Assembly (NCBI RefSeq): GCF_003574395.1
Contig: NZ_KZ984536.1
Coordinates: forward strand, 167,322 to 231,321
Reading direction: 5' to 3'
From: Tabrizicola thermarum
GTDB lineage: Bacteria > Pseudomonadota > Alphaproteobacteria > Rhodobacterales > Rhodobacteraceae
Length of the DNA: 64,000 nt
The stretch's first letter is position 1; the number at the start of each line of letters is the position of its first letter. The notes under the pieces were generated by a model. It did no database searches. It was not told where the DNA came from and was given only the letters and a program-made list of their open reading frames with translations. Positions 38,470-46,700 of the stretch are shown here, one piece after another. Made by a program: the position numbers and the translations under genes.

Positions 38470-38733
38470 CCCTCCGCTCTGCCGGCTGAGGCTTGGCGTG
38501 GCGGCAGCATTGCCGGCCTTCTGGCGAATTGGTCCGGCAACCTTGGCCCGCTAAAGGCTGGCGAGCGGGTCAGGTTTGCCGAGGTGATGATCCCGGCCCC
38601 GTATCCCGACACGCCATTCGGCAGTCCGCGGGAGAGCCGCTCAGGGCGCGTGATGCCCGACGCAAGGCCCTTCGGTGGGATGCGCCTGGGCCAGGACTTC
38701 ACGCCTGATTCCGTGCTGCCCCGGTGGCATTGA
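38470..38733 (+). other. open frame continuing in phase after the pyc stop, possible gene remnant
   Basis: After the pyc TGA the same frame stays open for 87 codons to the TGA at 38731-38733. It reads in part GGSIAGLLANWSGNLGPLKAG and MIPAPYPDTPFGSPRESRSG with GC-rich third positions. No good start with a ribosome-binding site is seen except a weak GTG/ATG near 38583. It may be a degenerate remnant or chance. I cannot name a family. Otherwise this 311-base gap holds only the terminator. Confidence 0.3.
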
Positions 38734-38764
38734 AAAGGGGCGCCCCGCAAGGCGCCCCTTTCCG
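38734..38764. terminator. bidirectional terminator between pyc and csbD
   Basis: An 11-base perfect inverted repeat (AAAGGGGCGCC/GGCGCCCCTTT) around a six-base loop. It has T residues on both strands, serving pyc on the plus strand and csbD on the minus strand. Confidence 0.85.
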
Positions 38765-38780
38765 TTTGCAGGATGTCCGG

Positions 38781-38978
38781 TCAGACCTTGTCGAAGAAGC
38801 GCTTGACCTCGGCCTCGGCCTCCTCCTTGGTGCGGCCATAGCGCTCCTGGATCAGCCCGGCGAGCTTGTCCTTCTGGCCCTCGGCCTGGTCAAGCTCGTC
38901 ATCGGTCAGCTTGCCCCACAGGATCTTCGCTTCGCCCTTGAGCTGCTTCCATTTGCCGGCAATCTGGTCCTGGTTCAT
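38781..38978 (-). CDS. CsbD family stress protein
   Basis: A 65-residue charged helical protein opening MNQDQIAGKWKQLKGEAKILWG, with KLTDDELDQAEGQKDKL, the CsbD signature. CsbD-type proteins are small general-stress proteins of unknown mechanism. A strong AAGGAGA lies upstream of ATG 38978. The longer in-frame ORF is not used. It stands alone with its own terminator. Confidence 0.92.
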   Translation of the reverse strand: MNQDQIAGKWKQLKGEAKILWGKLTDDELDQAEGQKDKLAGLIQERYGRTKEEAEAEVKRFFDKV

Positions 38979-39092
38979 CGGATGTCTCCTTGTCTGTGAC
39001 CGCGAGGGGATGTCGCGGACTTCATGACGGGACAACGCCGCACCCGGACAGGGGTTCCACGCTGGTTTGCTGATCGGCAAAACTGCGCGCAA

Positions 39093-39120
39093 ACGAAAGG
39101 GCCGCCCCGAAGGACGGCCC
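39093..39120 (-). terminator. terminator of the EF-hand gene
   Basis: Minus-strand nine-pair stem (one G-U) closing a TTCG tetraloop, followed by TTTCGTTT. It lies 20 bases after the EF-hand stop. Confidence 0.75.
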
Positions 39121-39140
39121 CCACATCATCAGAGCCGGGA

Positions 39141-39386
39141 TCAGGCCTTGAAGGCGCCCGAGTCGACGGCCGCTTTCAGCTCTTCCGGCGACAGTTCGCC
39201 CGAAGCGTCGGTGTCGGCCGCCTTGAAGGCCTCTTCGGTCACGGAAGCGTAGGTCGCCTGCACTTCTGCCAGCGAGAAGGTGCCGTTGCCGTCAGCGTCA
39301 GCGACGACCGGCGCGGCAGCGTCTTCAGCGAAGACAGCGGTGGCGGTCAGGGCCGTTGCGGCCAGAACGAAAGCGAATTTGGTTAT
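39141..39386 (-). CDS. small exported EF-hand protein (start uncertain)
   Basis: A secreted or periplasmic calcium-binding-type protein. A signal peptide (KFAFVLAATALTATAVFA) is followed by two EF-hand loops, DADGNGTFSLAEV and DTDASGELSPEEL, and the protein ends GAFKA. The natural start by position is the ATA codon at 39386, seven bases after GGAG, but ATA is not a usual start. In-frame TTG codons at 39467, 39458 and near 39431 would add an odd 15-27 residue basic extension and have no good ribosome-binding site. Family assignment is clear from the loops. The biological role is unknown. It has its own terminator. Confidence 0.75.
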   Translation of the reverse strand: MTKFAFVLAATALTATAVFAEDAAAPVVADADGNGTFSLAEVQATYASVTEEAFKAADTDASGELSPEELKAAVDSGAFKA

Positions 39387-39683
39387 TGTCTTTCTCCAGT
39401 TTGCGGCAGCGCGGATATCGCCGCCGCGCAAGAAGGCGATTCTGCCTTCGACGCGCAAGCTATTCAAAAAGTTCAGGAATCCAAGTCGAAATCCCGAAAG
39501 ATTGCATGGCTCTCACGACGATTTTACTGCGACCGCAAAGGCCATTGACGCAGCCGCAGCATCATGCTGGCGGGCCAGCGCGGGCTGCCCCGTCGCCGAA
39601 TGTGCGAGAATTTTGCGACTGATTGCACTTTCCCTCTTGCAGGCATCCGCGCCACTTTATAAATCCCCGGTCATCCGGACGGT

Positions 39684-39758
39684 GCGGGCGTAGCTCAGGG
39701 GTAGAGCATAACCTTGCCAAGGTTAGGGTCGTGAGTTCGAATCTCATCGCCCGCTCCA
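39684..39758 (+). tRNA. tRNA-Gly (GCC)
   Basis: A 75-base cloverleaf including an encoded CCA end. Acceptor stem GCGGGCG/CGCCCGC, D-arm GTAGCTCAGGGGTAGAGC, anticodon GCC at 39716-39718 in a CCTTGCCAAGG stem-loop, and T-loop GTTCGAATC. A terminator follows. It marks the border between housekeeping genes and the surface-polymer/NRPS region to its right. Confidence 0.97.
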
Positions 39759-39770
39759 TCTGGATCTGAC

Positions 39771-39794
39771 AAGGGCCCCCGACGGGGCCCTTTG
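39771..39794. terminator. terminator after tRNA-Gly
   Basis: A nine-base stem AAGGGCCCC/GGGGCCCTT around a four-base loop, 12 bases after the tRNA. It also serves the convergent kinase-like gene that ends at 39811. Confidence 0.8.
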
Positions 39795-39810
39795 TCATTT
39801 CGGGGTCGGG

Positions 39811-40614
39811 CTATTCCGGATAGACGCGGGCTTCTTCCTGTTCCATGAAGCGGCACTTGTTCAGGACGACGCCCAGCACCTGCGTCCGCTTGGCCAGGTC
39901 CTTGCCGCAGCGGTCCACCTCGGTCACCGTCGTCTCGTCCGCCGCAGCGACCATCAACGCACAGTCCACCTGATCCAGGAAGGAAATCGCGTCGTCATTG
40001 GCCAGCATCGGCGACATGTCGAACAGGATGACATCGGGGCGGAGTCTGGCCTCGATCTCGTCGACCATGTCGGCGGTTCGGGCGGCCGACAACAACTCTG
40101 CCGGGCTTTCCACCGGTTTCGAATTCAAGCCGACCGCCAGATTCGGGGCGCACCGGCGAATCTGGGAAAGGTCGACCGTCCCCGAGGCCAGCATTCCGGC
40201 AAAGTTCTGGTCTGGCTCGACCCCCAGGATGGTCTGAAGCGACGGATGCCGAAGGTCGAGGTCCAGCAGCAGGACCCGCGTATCGGCCATCCGCGCCAGG
40301 CTGAACGCCAGGTTCACCGCGACGGTCGACTTGCCGCAGCCCTGGGTGGGTGAGGTGATGGCAACCCTGCTCCACCCGTTCGAGCGCAGCGCCCGGATCA
40401 GGTTGGTGCGCATCAGGTCAAAGCTGGCCGAGTTCTGGTTGGGGTGCATGGCGACGACGCGGTTCCGCTCCAGCACCTTGGGGTTCAGCGTCAGGCCCGG
40501 AAGATCGGCCCAGGGACCAGTCTCTGCCTGCCCGGCCCCACCGGAGGTCGCCCCCTTCATCTTGCGCTCGCGCGCGTCCCGGGCCTTGGCGAGTGCCGAT
40601 TGTATCCGTTCCAT
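39811..40614 (-). CDS. capsule/EPS P-loop kinase (BY-kinase-like, CpsD/CapB family)
   Basis: A 267-residue cytoplasmic MinD-type ATPase. Walker A TSPTQGCGKST, Walker A' LLLDLDLRHPS and Walker B DVILFDMSP are present in the order seen in bacterial tyrosine kinases that control polysaccharide chain length. The tyrosine-rich C-terminal tail used for autophosphorylation is missing: only one Tyr remains in EARVYPE at the end. It lies six bases after the Wzz-like gene, its probable membrane activator, in a three-gene minus-strand operon. It may act as a non-phosphorylated ATPase switch. Confidence 0.85.
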   Translation of the reverse strand: MERIQSALAKARDARERKMKGATSGGAGQAETGPWADLPGLTLNPKVLERNRVVAMHPNQNSASFDLMRTNLIRALRSNGWSRVAITSPTQGCGKSTVAVNLAFSLARMADTRVLLLDLDLRHPSLQTILGVEPDQNFAGMLASGTVDLSQIRRCAPNLAVGLNSKPVESPAELLSAARTADMVDEIEARLRPDVILFDMSPMLANDDAISFLDQVDCALMVAAADETTVTEVDRCGKDLAKRTQVLGVVLNKCRFMEQEEARVYPE

Positions 40615-40620
40615 GATGTC

Positions 40621-42180
40621 CTACTCGGTCTTGCCGGTGGTCGCGGGGTCAGCGACCCCGCCGATTTCGGGTGCGTTGGAGGCCAGCCCCAGAAGTGAAT
40701 TGAGCGGCGCGACATAGATGTGAACCACCAGCATCAGCACCGGAATGTTGATGAGCAGCACCACAAGCATCGCCAGTGTCCCGTGCGAAAATCGCCTGTC
40801 GTGCGTCCCGCCCTCGAGGTAGCCGACGGTCGCAAAGGGCGGCGCCCCGATCACCTTGGCCAGTTCCGACGGACGACGGATCGTCTGGTTCAGGATTTCC
40901 AGAAGGAAAAGCAGCGCACCTGACAGGATCACTCCGGCCCCGAAAGACGCGATCGCGATGCGCTTGCGATTCGGCTCGGACCGGATGGTGGGCGGCACGG
41001 CGCGTTCGATCATCGTGATCCGCTGGCCGCGGTCGGTGGCCTCGATCCGGTTGCCCATCCGTGCCTCGGACAGGCTGCCCACCGCTTGCTCGTACTGAAC
41101 GCGGAGCGTTTCGTAATTGCTGCGCAACTCGGCCAGCCGGATCGAGTTGCCGGGCGTCGCCTCGATGCTTGCCTCGAGCGCGGCCAGGTCCTTTTCGACA
41201 ATGCCCTTCTGTTCGGCGAGGTAGTCGATCTGTCCGTCGATATCCAGCATCTGCACCTGGAAGGGTGTCAGGCGCCCGCCGCCGGACAGGTTCAGCTGCT
41301 CCTTCACCGCCTCCTCAAGCGCGTTGACCTCGTTCTGAAGCGCCTTGATGCGCGGGTTGTTGGGCGACAACACCACCAGCGCCGAGGCAAGCTCCTTGCG
41401 CAGGTCATCCAGACGCTGCTCTTCGGGCGTGCGGGCTTCGTCGGTGTTCACAAGTCGGCCGGTGCGGTCGTAAAGTTCGGTCAACCGCTGGCGCCGGTCG
41501 CGCAGCGAGGCCAGGTCGCGGTTCAGTTGCAACAGACGTTCCTGCTGCGCGGCCTGACGCGAGCGCCGGAACTCCAGGCTTTCGGGCAGCGCGTCGCGGT
41601 TGGCCTGCTCGAACTCCAGGATCTTCGCGTTCTGCTCGCTCAGCTCCTGCGTCAGGCGCTGCACTTCCTGTTCGAAGAAATCCAGCGTATTGGCCGAGGC
41701 TGCGGTGCGCAGTTCCGTGCTCCATTGCAGGATCTGTTCGGCGATGTCGTTGGCGACATCGGCCGAACGCTGCGGCTCGGACGCGCCGAACGACACGGTG
41801 ACGACCCCGGTGTTGCCCTGATTGTTCGGCATGTAGATCCCGACCCGGCTGCTCATGTCCCGCAGCTTCTGATCTGCGGTCATGGTGGGGGCATCACTGA
41901 ACAGGTCGTGCCGCTCGGCGAGGGCCAGCAGGTTGTCCCGCGTCATGATCCGCTGCTGGATCGCCAGCAGGGTCTCGTCGGTCGTCGAGCGCACGGTCGA
42001 GGCCGCCAGTTCGTCGGGGATCTGGGCGTTCTCGATCAGAAGCCTGGCCTCTGCCCGAAAGACCGGCGGCAAGGATACGGCATAAAGGATTCCGGCCGTC
42101 GTTGCCGTGAAGATGATCGCAGCGATGACGGGAAGCCGCCGGAGGATCAGGGACAGATAGAAACGCAGGTCCAGCGTCAT
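40621..42180 (-). CDS. Wzz/GumC-like polysaccharide chain-length determinant
   Basis: A 519-residue polysaccharide co-polymerase. First helix at about residues 14-34, then the Wzz domain (VFRAEARLLIENAQIPD), a long periplasmic coiled coil (about 150-400, rich in Glu/Gln/Leu/Arg), a second helix near 420-440 with the following proline-rich RRPSEL motif, and a third hydrophobic segment near 470-490. Length and layout resemble GumC and the chain-length proteins of exosortase-linked EPS loci. Its start abuts the stop of the upstream ATPase gene. It works at the inner membrane with the kinase and the Wza-like channel found 14 kb away. Confidence 0.88.
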   Translation of the reverse strand: MTLDLRFYLSLILRRLPVIAAIIFTATTAGILYAVSLPPVFRAEARLLIENAQIPDELAASTVRSTTDETLLAIQQRIMTRDNLLALAERHDLFSDAPTMTADQKLRDMSSRVGIYMPNNQGNTGVVTVSFGASEPQRSADVANDIAEQILQWSTELRTAASANTLDFFEQEVQRLTQELSEQNAKILEFEQANRDALPESLEFRRSRQAAQQERLLQLNRDLASLRDRRQRLTELYDRTGRLVNTDEARTPEEQRLDDLRKELASALVVLSPNNPRIKALQNEVNALEEAVKEQLNLSGGGRLTPFQVQMLDIDGQIDYLAEQKGIVEKDLAALEASIEATPGNSIRLAELRSNYETLRVQYEQAVGSLSEARMGNRIEATDRGQRITMIERAVPPTIRSEPNRKRIAIASFGAGVILSGALLFLLEILNQTIRRPSELAKVIGAPPFATVGYLEGGTHDRRFSHGTLAMLVVLLINIPVLMLVVHIYVAPLNSLLGLASNAPEIGGVADPATTGKTE

Positions 42181-43281
42181 TCAGGGGGTCTCACTCGTCT
42201 CGCTTGCGGCATTGGCATTTGCCGAAAAGAATACGCCATCATCCAGCACCTGCTGGAGGATCGCAGGGGTCACCAGGCGCTTGCCTTTGGTGAAGGCATA
42301 GACCATCGCCAGATCGCACAATTGGTTCACCAGACGCGGCACGCCCTTGGTCAGGTCATAGATCATGGAGATCGCAGGCGCCGTGAAAATGCGCGACTCG
42401 CAGCCCGCGATCTTCAGACGATGCGGAATGTAGCCGCGGACCGTCTTCAGGTCCATCGCCGTCAGGTGATAGCTGGCCGCCACCCGCTGGGCAAACTGGC
42501 GCATCTCGGGCCGCGACACCAGAGCGCGCAGCTCGGGCTGGCCGATCAGCACCAGTTGCAGCACCTCGTCCTTGCCCGAGTTGATGTTGATGAACATCCG
42601 CAGCTCTTCCAGCGCCTCGGCCGACAGGTTCTGCGCCTCGTCGAAGATCAGCACCACGCTGCGGCCGGCGGCATATTCCGCCAGCAGGAAGTTCTGGAAC
42701 CGCGAGAACAGGTCGACATAGCTTTCCTCAAGCTCGGCCGGTTGCTCCAGCGCGTGCAGCACCCAGCGCAGAAGCTCGGCCCGCGATCCGTGCGGGTTCG
42801 ACACCAGCCCGACCTTCAGCTCTGCGCCCAGCGACCGCACCAGATGCAGCAGCAGCGTCGTCTTGCCCGCCCCCACCTCGCCGGTAATCAGCGTGATCGG
42901 GGAATGCGCGCGCACGCCGTATTCCAGCATCGTGTAGGCGCGCTGGTGCGACGGCGGCCAATACAGGAAATCGGGATCCGGCGTCAGCGCGAAGGGGCGC
43001 ATCTTCAGCCCGAAATGTTCCGTGTAAAGATCGGGCGTCCTGACCACCGGCGCCTCGGTCGGCAAGAGCCGCGACCGGACCCGCGTCGAACGTGGAGCCG
43101 CTGATTCGAGAAAGCCGGGCGGCGGCGTCATGGCGACGCTACGATCCTGGTAGGTCGGAATGTCCAGGGCCGAGTCGTCCGTCCGTGCAGAGCTGTCCGG
43201 CACCGGGTCCGCCTCGTTTCCGGCCTCGGGATCAAGCCACAGGATGCGGGATAACAACCTGCGGGATCTACTGCGCGTCAT
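42181..43281 (-). CDS. ExeA/GspA-type AAA ATPase of an EPS locus
   Basis: A 366-residue protein. After a ~85-residue disordered N-terminus comes YTEHFGLKMRPFALTPDPDFLYWPPSHQRA, a segment whose opening EHFGLxxxPF is the ExeA/TIGR03015-type signature. Walker A GEVGAGKTTL, Walker B VVLIFDEAQNLS and the arginine sensor GVPRLVNQLCDLA follow. Such ATPases accompany Wzz-type proteins in exosortase-associated exopolysaccharide loci. No periplasmic peptidoglycan-binding part is present. ATG 43281 has AAAGGTGAG upstream. It diverges from the polyketide synthase gene. Confidence 0.85.
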   Translation of the reverse strand: MTRSRSRRLLSRILWLDPEAGNEADPVPDSSARTDDSALDIPTYQDRSVAMTPPPGFLESAAPRSTRVRSRLLPTEAPVVRTPDLYTEHFGLKMRPFALTPDPDFLYWPPSHQRAYTMLEYGVRAHSPITLITGEVGAGKTTLLLHLVRSLGAELKVGLVSNPHGSRAELLRWVLHALEQPAELEESYVDLFSRFQNFLLAEYAAGRSVVLIFDEAQNLSAEALEELRMFININSGKDEVLQLVLIGQPELRALVSRPEMRQFAQRVAASYHLTAMDLKTVRGYIPHRLKIAGCESRIFTAPAISMIYDLTKGVPRLVNQLCDLAMVYAFTKGKRLVTPAILQQVLDDGVFFSANANAASETSETP

Positions 43282-43705
43282 CTACTCACCTTTAAGCAAT
43301 TCCCCGGGACCGTGGGGCTTTGTTCCCCTGTCATAAGCAAAGTCAGACGGCATGGCGACGCCTTACAGACTACTGGTGCGAATGCATCAACAAAGTAGGG
43401 AAATCATAGCCGTAGGGTCCGGAATCCCCCAGAAATGGCCACTATCTTACCCAACACTCGTGCTTATCTAGACGGACTCATGTAGGAAAGCTCAAGGAAA
43501 TTTTGACGGCATGCGAATCGTTGATGGTCCCGGTCAGTCCCCGGTTTTCGGGAAGGTGCAGCGTAGGTGAGATTGTGAACAACTGTCCCGGCGCCTTTGC
43601 GCAGACGGGAACAATCGCATCGGTCGCGCCACGAGGCCAGGCAACGGGACGCGGCATCCGCAGGAACGACGCGGACCGCAGACGGCAAGTCGAGAGGTTG
43701 GTCGC
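43282..43705. promoter_or_regulatory. divergent control region of EPS and PKS/NRPS operons
   Basis: 424 bases without a gene separate two long divergent operons. Base composition is clearly more AT-rich (especially 43380-43560) than the surroundings. This is where both promoters must lie. I found no convincing -35/-10 pair and no clear operator repeat. AGAGG lies nine bases before the PKS start. Confidence 0.5.
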
Positions 43706-46700
43706 ATGAAGAACGGACTGCAGGACCTTCCGGCAGACACGGATATCGCCATCGTCGGCATGGCCGCGCACCTGCCGGGTGCCGCGGACATCGCCGCCTA
43801 TTGGGAAAACCTGCGCGAGGGTCGCAGCGCCGTGCGCCGCCTGACCGAGGCAGAGATTCTGGCCTCGGGCGAAAGCCCTGCCCTGCTGCGCAATCCGAAT
43901 TACGTCCCCGCCGCCGCCCTGCTGGAAGGCTACGACCGTTTCGACGCGGAATTCTTCGGTTTCTCCCCGAAGGAAGCCGCCATCCTCGACCCCCAGCACC
44001 GCCAGTTCCTGGAGGTCGCCTGGGAGGCGCTGGAAAACGCGGGCCACATGCCGGAAGGGTTCAAGGGCAGGATCGGCGTCTTCGCGGGCTGCGGGATGGG
44101 CAGCTACTTCTACTTCAACCTCTGCTCGAACCCCGCGCTGGTTGAAAGCACCGGCATGTTCCTTCTGCGCCACACGGGCAACGACAAGGATTTCCTGTCC
44201 ACCCGCGTCAGCCATGTCTTCGACCTCAAAGGCCCCAGCCTTGGCCTGCAGACCGCCTGCTCCACCTCGCTGGTCGCCACGCATTACGCGATCCAGGCGC
44301 TCTTGAACGGCGAATGCGACATGGCGCTGGCGGGCGGGGTCACGATCGACATGCCCCAGGGGCGCGGCTACCTCTACAAGGAGGGCGAGGTCCTGTCGCC
44401 CGACGGCGTCTGCCACGCCTTCGACCACCGCGCGCAGGGCACCGTTTTCGGCTCGGGCGCGGGCACGGTCCTTCTGCGCCGGCTGGAGGACGCGCTGGCC
44501 GATGGCGACCACATCTGGGGCGTCATCAAGGGCTCGGCCGTCAACAACGACGGGGCGGCGAAGGCTGGCTATCTGGCTCCTTCCGTCGAGGGTCAATCCG
44601 CCTGCGTCGCAACCGCCCTCGCCGTGGCCGGGACGCCTGCGGACACCATCGACTATGTCGAATGCCACGGCACCGGCACCTATCTTGGCGACCCCATCGA
44701 AGTCGCCGCCCTGACCGAGGCCTTCCGCCGCACCACCGACGCGAAAGGCTTCGCCAGGATCGGCAGCGTCAAGACCAACATCGGCCACCTCGACACGGCC
44801 GCCGGGGTCGCGAGCCTGATCAAGACCACGCTTGGCCTCTACCACGGCCAGATGCCGCCCAGCCTCAACTTTGAATCGCCGAACCCCGCCATCGACTTTG
44901 AGAACAGCCCGTTCCGGGTCAACGACCGGCTCTCCGACTGGCCCCGCCGCATGGGCCCCCGCCGCGCTGGCGTCAACTCGCTGGGCGTCGGCGGCACCAA
45001 TGCCTTTGTCGTGGTGCAGGAACCCCCGGCGCTGCCCGCCTCGGACCCCTCGGACTGGCCCTTCCAGCTTCTCACCCTTTCCGCCCGCAGCCAGTCGGCC
45101 CTTGGCGAAGCCTCGGCCCGCCTCGCCGCCCACCTCCGCGCGCATCCCGAACAGCCGCTGGCCGATGTGGCGTGGACGCTGAAGGAAGGCCGCCGCGCCT
45201 TTGAACATCGCCGCGTGCTGGTGGCGGGCAGCCACGAGGAAGCGGCGCAGATGCTCGAGGCCGGCGATCCCCGCCGCGTCTTCACCCAGCGCCGTCTGGG
45301 CGATGCCCCCGATGTCGTCTTCATGTTCCCCGGCGGCGGCGCGCAATACCCCAACATGGCGCGCGACCTTTACGAGACCGAACCCGTCTTTGCCGAATGG
45401 ATGGACCGGGGTCTGGCGGCGTTGGGCGATGCCGAAGCCGAAACCCGCGCGCTCTGGCTGCCCGCGAAAGGCCAGGAACAGGCCGCCGCCGAAGCGCTGC
45501 GCCAGCCGTCCAAGCAACTGCCGCTGATCCTGATCGTCGAGGTGGCGCTGGCGAAGCTGTGGGAAAGCTGGGGCGTGAAGCCCGCCGTCCTGATCGGCCA
45601 CAGCATGGGCGAAAACGCCGCCGCATGCGTGGCGGGCGTGATGACGCTGGAGGCCGCCGTGGGCCTTGTCCGCCTGCGCGGGCAGCTGTTCGACACCGTG
45701 CCTGCGGGGGGCATGCTGTCGGTCCCCCTCTCCGAGGCCGCGCTGAAACCCTACCTCGGCGATCTCGACATCGCCTCGGTCAATGCGCCGGAACTGACCG
45801 TCGTGTCCGGCTCTGATGCAGGGTTGAAGGACCTCGCGGAACGCCTGAAAGCCGACGGCATCGACACCACCCGCATCGCCATCGACATCGCGGCGCATTC
45901 CAGGATGCTGGAAAGCATACTGCCCGCCTTCCGCGCCCATCTGGCCGGGATGCAACTGTCACCCCCACAGATCCCGATCATCTCCAACCGCTCCGGCCGG
46001 ATCCTCACGGACGCGGAGGCCACCAGCCCCGACTACTGGGTCGCCCACCTGCGCAACACCGTCCGCTTCGCCGACGGCATGGCGACGCTCCGCCAGAAGC
46101 CCGACCGCGTGTATCTGGAGGTCGGCCCCGGCCGCGCGATGGCCTCGCTGGCGCAGGCCAACGGCGCGATGGGCGGCCAGCCGGTCCCCGCCAGCCTCCG
46201 TCACCCCGACGACACGGTCAGCGACGACCGCCACTTCATCGCCACCCTCGGCCGCCTCTGGGCCTGCGGGGCGGAGCCCGACCTGACCCAGCTCTGGGGC
46301 GAGGCGAAACGCCGCCGTGTCCCCCTGCCGACCTACCCCTTCCAGCGCAGCCGCTATTTCGTCGAACGCGGCCAGCCCGCTGTCACGACCGAGGCCGACC
46401 TGACCGCGAAACGCCACGACAGCGTGACCGACTTCGGCTACCGCATCGGCTGGCGCGTGATGCCCGCCGACTGCCCGGTGGACGTGGAAACCGAACTCGG
46501 GCCTGCCCTCACCTGGCTCGTCTTCGCCGATGAGGCGGGCCTTGCCCGCGCCGCCGTCCAGCGCCTGCGAGCCGCGAACCACCGCGTGATCACCGTCCAC
46601 GCCGGCGACGCCTTCGCCCGCACCTCGGACGACACCTATACGCTCGCCCCCGAACATGGGCGCGAAGGCTATGACGCCCTTCTCGCCGACCTCGCCCAGC

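Noticed and set aside
43282-43705. possible sigma-70 promoter with TTGACG near 43504
   Set aside because: No -10 box at 16-18 bases spacing; left as an unspecified control region.
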